From the NCBI GenBank assembly GCA_964035795.1, contig OZ038325.1, positions 8,317,698 through 8,381,697 on the forward strand: DNA of 64,000 bases, written 5' to 3'. This DNA comes from Pterobdella sp. o SKG-2022 (taxonomy: Eukaryota; Annelida; Clitellata; Hirudinida; Piscicolidae). The position numbers and the translations under genes were made by a program. Every line of letters begins with the position of its first letter. Positions within the stretch are counted from its first letter, which is position 1. The notes below the pieces were generated by a model that ran no database searches, was not told the origin of the DNA, and saw only the letters and a list, made by a program, of their open reading frames with translations. Shown one piece after another: positions 53,493-64,000 of this stretch.

Positions 53493-53742
53493 TTGGTTTA
53501 TTTGATACGAGCTTGAAGATGAATGGTTGAGTATTGACCTTGCCAAATGTATCTATTCCTGCATTCATTTAGTAATTAGTAGTATTCTTTTTTTTTTAAA
53601 TTCTATTATTTTTTAATATTTTTTATTGTTTTTGTGATTAATTCTCATGTTATTTGCCTGGTAATTATCAGAATCTTCCGTCACACACCATATCAAAACC
53701 TTGATCCTCACTTTAAACCTATTCTCATATATATGTTAACTA

Positions 53743-53779
<37 letters not shown>

Positions 53780-55539
53780 TATATTATTATTATCTTTATT
53801 TTTATTATTATTATTTGTATTATTATTATTATTATCCTTATTATTATTAATTTTTTTTATTATTATTAATTTTTTAAATTATCATTACATTTATTATTAT
53901 TATTATTATCCTTATTATTTTATTACTATTATAATTATTATTATTATTATTATTCATTTCTTTCATTTTACTCATAATCAATCGCTCATTTAAAATTATG
54001 TTTTGTTTTTGTCCAGTTTTTATGCATCTTCTATAACGTTTTTAGAATTTGATTTTAGCTTCACTAGTTCTATCCCGTCTCTCTACTAATTGGCGCTTTA
54101 TAAATAGGCATTTTATGTAAATTAGCATTATTATTGTTATTATTTTTGTTATTAGTAGCATTATTTTTCTATTATAAAACTCGTGTTACAAATGTGGAAT
54201 ATGAATTTTTTTTGTTTTCGAACCTCTGCTCACATTTTTTATCTTTATTTTCTGTTTTATTTATCTTATTTTTTTGTTATGATATTTACAATTATATTAT
54301 TTGATTTACTATTTTTTTATTTTTTATTAATGTTATTTCAATTATTTGACTTTTCCAGTTATTTTTTGACGATTTTGAGATTTAAACTTTGTGTTTCATT
54401 AGTGCCTTTCAACCATTTTGCCCCTCGGCATTCAACGTATTATCATTCTTATTATTATTATTATTATTATTCTTTTTGTTTTTTTTTATTTTTTGTATTT
54501 TAATATATTTTTATTATTAACAAGCTGGTATTTTCAACTCTAGCACCATCTTCTGACTGATAAATAATCGCTAAATTTTTGCTGAGTTTTTGCTTGAAAT
54601 AAATAGTTAAAAATATATACTAAACTAATTGTATATACATATTTTTCAATAATATTTGAGTTTATTATATTTATAGCAGCTTATATTGGACTTTTTGCCA
54701 ATGTATCTAACTCATTAACATTTTAATATATTCGTTAATGTTTCTGAAAAATTTTATTAAAGGTTTGTTTTTTTTTATATAAGATGACGATGATGAGGAG
54801 GATGATGATGATGGTGAGGATGATGGGAATGATAAAGATAATGAGAATGTATGTATATCATAAATAATTGATATATTTCAAGTTGAACGCATTTATATAT
54901 AATAATCGCTTCATTTCAACATAGTAAATTATTATTCGTATATTCTCGTAATTTTTTCTCTATTTATTGTAACTTGAATAACGATATCATTTTTATTGAT
55001 AGATTTTCAGATATATATTTTCATGGATATATGCTTAAACCGAATGTTGAGCTATGTGCGTTGTGTTTGCAACATATTTTCAACCTTCTTGTGTCTTCAA
55101 TGATAATTTTATTGTTATAGTTGTTAGTGCTGTTGTTGTGGTTATTGTTTTTGTTGCTTATGTTGTTGGTGATATTGTTTTTCATTGTGATTTTGGCTCG
55201 TTATGGGAATCTTTAAATCCGAAATTTTGTTTAATAAAATGTGGTTGTTTTATTGGTTTTCAAAATGAAAGTAATAATTGAGTTAAAGTAAAGTAAATGG
55301 AAATGTTGATGAGAATTATGGTATTTTGTGTCTGAAATATTTAAAGCAATACAAAAGCTCAAATTTTTTTAAAAATAGATTAAAATAAAAATTACATAAT
55401 TTCAAATTGATTATAATTGATAAAATTTATAATTATAATTGTTTTTTTGAAAAACTTCAGTTATTGTTTTAAATATATGCTTGTGGTCGGCTCCACTTTT
55501 GACCAAAAATAAATCGGATGGCGCTCTTTTCGAAAAAAA
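53493..55539. other. AT-rich spacer between MGAT1 and DNMT1
   Basis: Mostly (ATT)n and poly-T-rich DNA, for example 53739-53990. At about 54085-54130, TTGGCGCTTTATAAATAGG followed by (ATT)n resembles a CR1-type LINE 3' tail. An exon-like acidic stretch at about 54783-54848 (acceptor-like TATAAG, donor-like GTATGT, reading Asp/Glu-rich) could be a 5' exon of DNMT1 or only a GAT repeat. No other gene is seen. Confidence 0.5.
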
Positions 55540-58500
55540 ATGAAGGAAGATAAAACTGCGTTAAAAAAGGAATATGGGAAAAATTTTCCAGGAATATTCA
55601 AAAATAGCAAAAAAAATGACGCAAAAAGGTATGATTGACTTTAATTACTATTTGGTCAAGCACCGTAACTTTAAACTTTATTCATATATCATTGAAAAAA
55701 TTTTAAATAATATTCAATTTGATAACCTCCACAATATTCATTATCATATTTTAGTTTTCTAATTGAAATTGTTTAAACCCATTCTTCCCGTATCAATCAT
55801 AAACCCTTGTTGTTTCGCTTACACACTCTATTCGCCTTATAAGGGGTGTCATGGGTCAAAGGTCAATTGGAGACATTTTCAAGAAAGTTGAAACAAAAAA
55901 CTACGGCATTAGTGAAAGTTGTGTAGAGCACCATCCAGAAGTCAGAATGGCGGATGATGTTATGAAGAATAATGATGATGAAATCAACAATAATTACAAC
56001 GGAACAGCTAATAAAAATTTAGAAAATCATGATGATCATATGAAGAAAAATGATAATAATACTAATACTGACATAAATAATAAAAATAATAATACTGAAA
56101 TGAATAATAATAATAATAATAATAAAGAAAATTACAATAATAATAATCAAGATAATAACAATAATAATGAGATAAACAATATTAATAATTCAAATAAAAC
56201 TAATGATAATGCTACAAGCAATGATGATGATGATGTTATAAAACAGAAACAAAATGCCACTAATGGTAAATCAAAAAGAAAGGCAAAAAATAATGACCAA
56301 AAAATTAAAAGAACCAAAAAGCAAAAAACAGATGACATCAAAAAGTGATCCATAATTATTTTAATATCATTTTAGATTTAGACTCAATACATTATATAAT
56401 TCGGTTTAGATATATGACTCATTTGAAAAATTAAACAGTTTCTTTGATGATGATGCTAATAATAATAATAATAACCTAGTAAGAATAATAATAATAACTT
56501 ATGCTTTCACCATCAGATGTCAGTACTGCAAACAACTTATAAATGAAGATCTTCTTATGCATCCAGGTTTTATTATTATTATTATTTTTTTTTTGTTACT
56601 TTTATTATTATTTTTGTTTTTATTATTTATATCATTATTTAATTGATAGTTTTAATTAGTTTCATTATTGTTATTCATATTCTTTTTATTATTATTACAA
56701 TTATTTGTTTTATTATTATGAATATGAAGGGGATGGATCAGAGGCAGTTGAAGAGTACATTATGTTGACAGATGAGAGGTTGTCTATCGTGTGTAGTGAT
56801 GATTATGATCTTCAAGAGGTTAGTATTGTTATCTTTCATTGTATCTTCTCATGCATTGCTTTTAGAAATAAAAATTCAAAACTGTTCAAAAGTTAAAAGC
56901 TATTGCACACAAAGGGGCTGGTCTTTTGCTATCATTATAATTTTACTAGTGACCTTGAAACTCCCAGGGTTAAACATCGCTATAATATACTTCGTAGATT
57001 ATTATTATTATTATTTTTGTTATGATTACCAGCATCATTATCAATATCGCCAGACATACAATCAGCAACCACAACACCGCATAACTAACTTTATGATCTT
57101 CGATAAAGCCACCCATCTTTGCTCCTTTGATCAAGGTTATCATTTTTATTTATTATTATTGTTGTTGTTATTATATTTAAATTTTTTTTTTATTGTTATT
57201 ATTGTTTATTTCAATAGCAAAACTTCGTTTAGTTATATATTTATTATATATTATAAATAGTTATACTAGCAATAACGAGTTAAAAATAAATACAAACCAT
57301 ACTATAAACAAAACAATAATAAAAATCCTAGGATTGATAGAAGCAGACGAGAAGTTATTCATGAGTGGGTGGGTGAAGCCCATTTATGATGATGACCCTG
57401 GCACTCAAGGTTGTGAGGAGATGGTGGTGGTTGTGGAGATGAATGATGGGGATGGTTTTATAGAGGAAGGTTGTAAGGGTTTCAATGTATGGTGGTAGTG
57501 AAGGAGGGTGATAATGATGGTTGTGTTATGAGATGGGATGGGGACTTGTGGTAGTGTGCTGATAGTGATAATTATGTTGTATTAATAATATGAACCGTTA
57601 CATACACACATACATACACACACACACACACACAGGGGGCATCTTGACAAGGAATATAGGGCCCATAATACAATGGTGGACTTCAGGGTTTGATGGGGGG
57701 GCCCTGCCTGTCATTGGTGAGTTTCAGGGCTTGGTAACGGCGACATCAATGTTTGAAAAAAATGAAACTTTTCACAACACAATAAAGAAAAAATTCATAT
57801 TAATCTGCAACCATTTAACGACCACTATCCAACCCAGGCCTCAACACAGCTTACGCAGAGTATATCCTCCTCTACCCTCATCCTCACTACCTTCCTATCT
57901 GGAGGACTATTATTGATAAGGTTGGGTACTTATGGGTGTGGTGATGATAATGATTTAACGTCATGATGACGGTGATTGTTGTTGAGTGCCAACTTCCAAA
58001 GTTTCTTTTGGCTCTTTTTAGAGTGAGTACTGAGAGAGACTTGTAGCTTCGAGTTGTTTGTGATTTTTGGTGAGCAGGGATAAAAATGATGGATGGATTC
58101 TCGAAATGCTTTGTGGTTGGAAGCTCTTCAACACTCCTGTTGGAGTGCACAGTGATGGTGGTGATGATGATTTAACGTCATGGTGGTGATGATGATTTAA
58201 CGTCATGGTGGTGATGATGATGATGATTTTAAACATTATAATGGTAGGGGTTTTGAAATTATTTTTCATCTCTGTTCTGTAAAATATTATTATAGTAATA
58301 TATTTTTTGCTCTTTATATCAAAAGGATATAATAGCTTATCTTTTTATCTCATCAAAACATAATCATAAGCAAGTATTAATACATTCTATTAATAAACTT
58401 AGATTCAGTTGAGCAAGCTGGCCATAGAGTACTTAAAGGGGTGTGTGGAGAGAGAGGTGGATGGATGCTATGAGGATCTTGTGAACTCTATCGAGGTTGG

Positions 58501-61500
58501 AATTCTGTCTTGGGTTGACTTTTTGTTTCATTTAGGTTATTCTGTATGTGTTATTTTCATGTTTTTGAAGTTTAACTAATCATCTCTATCATACTAACAC
58601 TTATGAATGCTCTACTGATACTGTTTATCCATTAACATTTACATTATACATCTATCTGCCTTTCACCTCATCCAACCATCCATCAAACACTTCTTTACAC
58701 ATCCACCTTATCCGCCCTCTACACAACCACCTTCTTTCTTACCTCATCCTCTCTTCATCCTCCAGTTATCAGTACCCCTATCAGGCCAGTCAGGCGCTAG
58801 TGAAAACTTTACAGAGGAATCCTTGTTGAAGCATGCTGCGTTTGTGGTGCAACAAGTGAGTGTTGTTGTTGTTGTTATTGTTGTAGCTGTTATTACCTCA
58901 AGTGCTATCAAATTTGTGGTATTGTTTTCTGTTTTTGTTTTTGTTGGAGTAGTTGTTGCTAAGGGCTATTTAGAATAAATCAGAAAATTTGAGCGTATGC
59001 ATATAAAAACCTACTCACAAAAACAAACACAGATACACTCATATGATGACTCAGCCGATGATGATGATACTCTTCTCATAACTCTTCCCGCCATTCAGAC
59101 GCTTGTATGAGTCATAAATATAATATTAATATAGAAAAGTTATAATAAAAGAACAGTGTAGCAAAATCAATACTCGGCACTAATAAATCCAAAGTTTAAA
59201 AATAATAAAAAAAGAAATTATTATTATTTTGATAGATAGAATTGACGGGTGTGGTGGTGGGCAGAGGTGGTGGAGGGTTCAAGGCGGTTGTCAAGAAGAA
59301 AGCTGGTTAATAACAATAATAACATTAATAGTTATGATGTTAAAAAAATAATAAGAGTTAAAACAAGTAAAAAGAATAATACTAATATATAATAAAACAA
59401 AATCAATATACAGCTAATCAAAAAATAATTTCAATGATAATAATTACCTCTCTTACCAGCCAGCAAATCAGAAGACTCGGTGAAGGCCAGAGTAACGCCA
59501 TTGGTCAGACATATTTTCGACTCCCTTTTTCAAGGTGAGTTTTTATAGTTCTTTATCGGTATTCACTTCATTTTTATAGCTCTTTCACTATTCTTTTCAT
59601 AATTATTAAAGTATTTTATGTTCGTTGTTATTAACTTATTATTATTGTTATTATTATTAGTAGTATAACATTATTATTGTTTCCAAGGTCAGATACAGGG
59701 GGCAGGGGCGCAAAAAAGGAGGAGGTGTGGCGTGTGTGACAAGTGCCAACTTCCGGTTATAAATTTTCATTTGAATATCTATAATATTTGTTCTTCATAA
59801 TATTGTTATAACTTTTTTTCCCATAGTATTAAATTGTGATAAGGATAGTTATTATTGTTATTTTTCTTATTATTATTGCATAGGATTGTGGCAAGTGTCG
59901 TCATTGTGCAGACATGATTAAATTTGGAGGGAGTGGTAGGTCCAAGCAGGTTGTTTTTATATTATTTTATTTATTATAAATTTTTAAATTTTAAATTTAA
60001 AAATTATTATGAACCTAATACAATTATTTTTGTTATTATTATTACTCTCAGTACTGCATTTTTATTGTTATTATTTTTACTATTAGTACTATCATTCTTA
60101 TCCTTATTATTATTATTATTTCTATTCAAAATGTGCTACGTACTTCTTACATAGGTGATCATTATATTATAGACAATATTGATATAATAGAATGCAATAT
60201 AACGTGTCAGGCGTGCCAACTCCGGAAATGTCCATATATGAGCATGAAGGAAGAGGAGGCGGAAGAGGAAGAAGATGATGATAGAATGATGGAGAGCGAA
60301 GGAATAAAACCCGAGAAAAGATATAAATTGGGTTATTTTCATTTCTTTGAACGACATTTTTTTTTTGATTAAAAAAAACGATCAAGAGGATGAAAAAAGT
60401 TGAAATAATCAATTCTTTCAATTTTCTTATTCCACCTCATATTCCTCATTACCTTCCCACCACGACCCCATTAACAGGCAAAGTGTCAGACGTCACAGTC
60501 GAGGTCAAAAGTGACCTCAGGGAGGTGATGACGTCACAGGGCTTGAAGAAGTTTTGTAGCGCTGTGTACATCAAGCATGCCTCGAATGTGAAATTGTGTT
60601 TGACGTCATAGATGGACTTTCATTCTTTACATACATTTGTAGCTAGAGCCAACACCTTTAACTTCTGCACATTCAGTCTATTTATTAAACCTTTGACCTA
60701 ACCTAATTCTAAAATTGACTCGCAAACCTTATATCCTGACCCACCTAAATGACTTCCACCCAACAGGAGCAAATAGTGAGAGTAGGTGATCACGTGATGG
60801 TGAGGAGTCACGAGGTGGGAGTTGCTATGTGGGTTGCTAAGGTGACCTACATGTGGGTGAAGAAGGATGGTATAGTGTGGATGCATGCTAGGTGGGTGGG
60901 GGTGGGAGAAGGGGTAACGTGGAAGTGGGTGGAGTAGGTTGAAAGGTAGATTTTGCATGTAACTTACTACTTTTAGACAATTTTTGTTCTAACTTTATTA
61001 TTATTACTATTATGATTATTCTTGATTTTATTATGATTATTATTATTGTTATTACCATCACAAGGTGGTTGGAGAGGGCTAATGACACAATATTGGGGGA
61101 GACAGCGTGTGATCAAGAGCTTTTCCAAGTTGTTCACGCCTTGTTTACTTTCTTATTATTATAATTATTATTTTTTATTATGTTTTTTTTTTATTTATCT
61201 TTGTTATTATTTCCATTATTTCCGTTGTTATCATCGTCAGGTGGACGATTGTCAAGACTGTCCAGTGTACTTCATTGCTCACAAGGTTCTCATGATTATT
61301 ATCATTGTCTTCATTTTTATTTTTTGGTTATTATTATTATTATTAAATGCGATCTTCATTATTTTGACATTCAAGCTATTGGGATTTAAAGGTTTTACAT
61401 AATTTTAATGTGTGTCAATTCTCCAAACGACCCAATCAGATTGAAGTGACTTACTTGAGGAACCTATCAAATGCTTTTGTTAAAGGATTAGGAATTTATG

Positions 61501-64000
61501 ATATCGTATCTCACCAGAATAAAAATCATAAGTTACTAAACAATGAAGTTAATAAGAACAATAGGAATCATAATAACAATAAAAGTAACGCGGAGAATAA
61601 TAATAAGAATATTAATAATTATAACTATCTTAACGAAAATACCGACAGCGCAACAACCAAAGACACAAATACTGAATTTTTTTACGTAAGCAAAAAATGG
61701 TGTAGGAATAGGGGGAGGTTTGAGGATATGAGGGAGGATTGGGTAGGGGTGGTGGATGATTGGGGGTTGCCTGTTGGTGTGGCGGGAGATGGTGGTAATG
61801 ATAGTGGGGGTTCTGGTGCTGATTGTTGTTCTGATGCTGATGGTGGGGGTAATAATATTAGCAATGTTAGTAGTAGTGGTTATAATGGGACTGTTGGTGA
61901 AAATGGTGTTAGTACCTCTAATTGTAATACTGGTAGGGACAGTAGTACTAGTAGTAGTACTGGTGGGGACAGTTGCACTAGTAGTAGTAATGGAGGGGGT
62001 AGTAGTAGTAGTAGTAAGGGTCATATGATAGATTGCGACACTACTGGACTGAATTGTAAAAATGAAAAAACAAATACCAATAACGATAAAAAAAACAACA
62101 ACCTGGATAATAAAATTGGAATTAATGCAAATAATAAGTTCGATGTGACGTCATGCTGTGATAGTTGCATGGTGAAGAAGTGGAAAAAGAACAAGGAAAT
62201 GGTTCGTCTAATAGATCCCTGTAGTGGTGATGATGATGATCCCAATAATAACAATTTGAGCAAAAATAAAAATAAATATAGGGAGTTACGGTGGAAGAAT
62301 TTACAAATAAAAACTGGAGATTGTGTTTATCTACTTCCTTCCGCTTATGATAATAAAAATAATAAACAAAATAAAAAAGATCATAATAAAAAAGAATCAT
62401 CAAGTAGCAGTGACGACGATGACGTAAAAAATGATTCTAAAAATAGCAATGAAGACTCTAAATATGAGAATGACATTATATATCCGGAAAGATACCGGAA
62501 AGGAAACTACGTCAAGGGTTCAAATGATGACGTCAGCATGCCGTACAGGGTTTGTCAAATTGTGGAGGTGTGTTGTGGAATCAAGATGACGGAGGGTGGG
62601 TGTTTACTTCTAATCGTATAGCGCTGTTTGTGTTATGCTTTTATTTTGTTATATTATTTTTTATTGATTCAAACTTAATATCTTTGATACAAACACACAC
62701 AAATATGTGCAAACATACATACACTTACGCACAAAAACACACAGACATCAAGCCTGAAGATGTGTTTCTGACGGTGAGAAAGTTCTACAGACCTCAAGAT
62801 ACAAGTGAATGTGATAATAATAAAAACAATATTAACTTGATAATATTATTATAGCTATTATTTTTTATTGAGATTATTTTTATTGCAATTCTAGAAAAAA
62901 CCTCAACCCTCTCTTGTGATCTCAATCTTCTTTATTGGTCATCCGATGTTATAAGAGTATCCTTGACCTATTTAATTGCTAAGTGTCAGGTATCTACCTA
63001 TCTATCTATTTATCCATCTACTTATCTATCCATTTACCTATCTATCTACCTACCTACCTATCACTCTATCTATCTACCTATCTATTTATCTTCTGTCTAT
63101 CTGTTTATCCATTTATATACTCGTTTTTCCACCATTTTTTCCATTTAAATACAATCTACAGGTGAAATATTTCGACGAGTGTGAACTTGGTTTTGATAGC
63201 AATGAAATCATCGATAAATATTTCTTATCAGCTCCTCATTGGTCAGTTGATTTTATATTCTATATCACCTTACAAACAAACGTCATCAAACACTCAAGAT
63301 GATCATTATCATAACCCCCTCAGTTTCTACTTCACCCAACAATACCACTCCCACAACGCCACCTTTTCTAACGTACCCCGTGACGTCATTGCCCAATTTC
63401 ATAAGAAAACCGGAAAGATTTCAAAAGGAAAAGGTGGAAAGGGATCAAAATCAGGGATGGGCGATAATAATGTTGAGGATAATGCTTGTGGTTTCAAACC
63501 GCTTCGTTGCTTGGATATTTTTGCAGGTACAATAATCCATTATTATACATTCAAATTATTATTCTTTTTGCTCCAAAAATAGTTTTTCTTATATAATTTT
63601 TCATCAAATTTTAAAACAATTACCTTTTGCTTAATACTGATATCAATAATAATATTGTAATTATTGATAGGCTGTGGTGGACTGTCTGAAGGTCTCCACC
63701 AATCAGGAGTGGCCGTGACCAAGTGCTTTATTATTACTATTTTTATTTGACTATTGTTAAAGATTACAATGTCTAACTGAACAGCTTAGCTACCGTAACA
63801 CACGGCACCATCACACCTAACAAACCTTACACAACACCACACCAGCTGGGCCATAGAACGGGAAAGCACGGCAGCTCAAGCCTTCAGACTTAACAACCCC
63901 AACTGTAGTGTCTTCACCTTTGACTGCAACCATATCTTGCACCATATCCTACAAGCTGCCAGCAAGGACGGAGAAGAGAAGGGCGAGGGAAAGGATGAAG
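55540..64000 (+). CDS. DNMT1: Maintenance DNA (cytosine-5)-methyltransferase 1, cut by window end
   Basis: Copies CpG methylation onto new DNA strands. Exon 1, 55540-55628; exon 2, 55844-56344, with a PCNA-binding-like QRSIGDIF and an Asn-rich linker. RFTS domain: 56517-56566 ([16 protein letters not shown]), 56730-56818 ([12 protein letters not shown]), 57054-57135, 57332-57409 ([14 protein letters not shown]), 57636-57716 ([16 protein letters not shown]), 57838-57920, 58403-58495, 58766-58855, 59033-59104, 59236-59305 and 59460-59534. CXXC zinc finger: 59698-59755 ([13 protein letters not shown]), 59884-59949 ([20 protein letters not shown]) and 60211-about 60331 ([10 protein letters not shown]). 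BAH domains: 60478-60587, 60767-60891, 61065-61128, 61241-61285, 61440-about 62570 ([14 protein letters not shown]), 62745-62804 (KFYRPQDT), 62895-62989, 63162-63241 and 63324-63526. The methyltransferase domain begins with [18 protein letters not shown] (motif I, SAM binding) across 63526 and 63671-63722, then [17 protein letters not shown] from 63846. Catalytic motif IV lies beyond the window. Confidence 0.96.
57977..58149 (+). repeat. Dispersed repeat (unknown class), copy 2
   Basis: Second copy of the element at 8503-8697, here in the DNMT1 intron between 57921 and 58402. Several blocks of 12-20 bases are identical (for example TTCTCGAAATGCTTTGTGGT). Some internal indels differ between copies. 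Confidence 0.8.
58150..58230 (+). repeat. Short tandem repeat with TTTAACGTCATGG unit
   Basis: About three units containing GATGATTTAACGTCATGG and GGTGATGATG follow dispersed repeat copy 2. A related GATTTAACGTCATGATGA stretch precedes it at about 57950, so the unit brackets the element. Confidence 0.7.
62990..63112 (+). repeat. (CTAT/CTAC)n array at a DNMT1 splice donor
   Basis: The exon ends AAGTGTCAG at 62989 and the intron begins GTATCTACCTATCTATC. The degenerate array fills about 120 of the intron's 172 bases. Confidence 0.92.

Overview
This is an AT-rich, intron-dense nuclear segment from a eukaryote, most likely an animal or a close holozoan relative. It carries a DNMT1 with the full RFTS, CXXC and tandem-BAH layout, a two-kinase-domain RSK, CDKAL1, the GATOR1 subunit NPRL3, MGAT1 and CR1/L2-type LINEs. 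Introns and intergenic DNA are full of simple repeats: (AAT)n, (CA)n, and tetranucleotides of the GATA and CTAC type. The species cannot be named from this window. Gene models were built by hand from conserved protein blocks and GT/AG junctions. Exon edges described as 'about' are approximate.

Layout. 1-3330: non-coding, low complexity. 3331-6937 (-): two-domain glycosyltransferase-like type II membrane protein, head-to-head with CDKAL1 (7314-12130, +), a tRNA methylthiotransferase. 12136-15008: repeat-rich spacer. 15009-23979 (-): p90 RSK, 5' end not located. 25560 to about 26850 (-): dCMP deaminase, start uncertain. 27856-29611 (-): Asn/Thr-rich protein of unknown function. 30374-30532 (-): two possible terminal exons of a small gene. 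31301-37237 (-): NPRL3, with a dead LINE in an intron. 37857-45961 (-): proteasome subunit PSMD1/Rpn2, head-to-head (324 bp) with MGAT1 (46286-53492, +). MGAT1 has two LINE remnants in one intron and a structured-RNA candidate in the next. 53493-55539: AT-rich spacer. 55540-64000 (+): DNMT1, cut by the window end just after the start of the methyltransferase domain.

The genes are ordinary housekeeping and signalling genes with no visible shared pathway. Most of the novelty is in how simple repeats relate to gene structure. Many introns have a microsatellite that begins exactly at the 5' splice site or ends exactly at the 3' splice site. One MGAT1 intron is almost wholly a perfect 143-unit CTAC array that is open in the frame of both flanking exons. 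Coding exons carry long Asn-rich insertions. A compact element in an MGAT1 intron (about 50695-50815) folds like an Sm-class small RNA and has some spliced-leader-like features.
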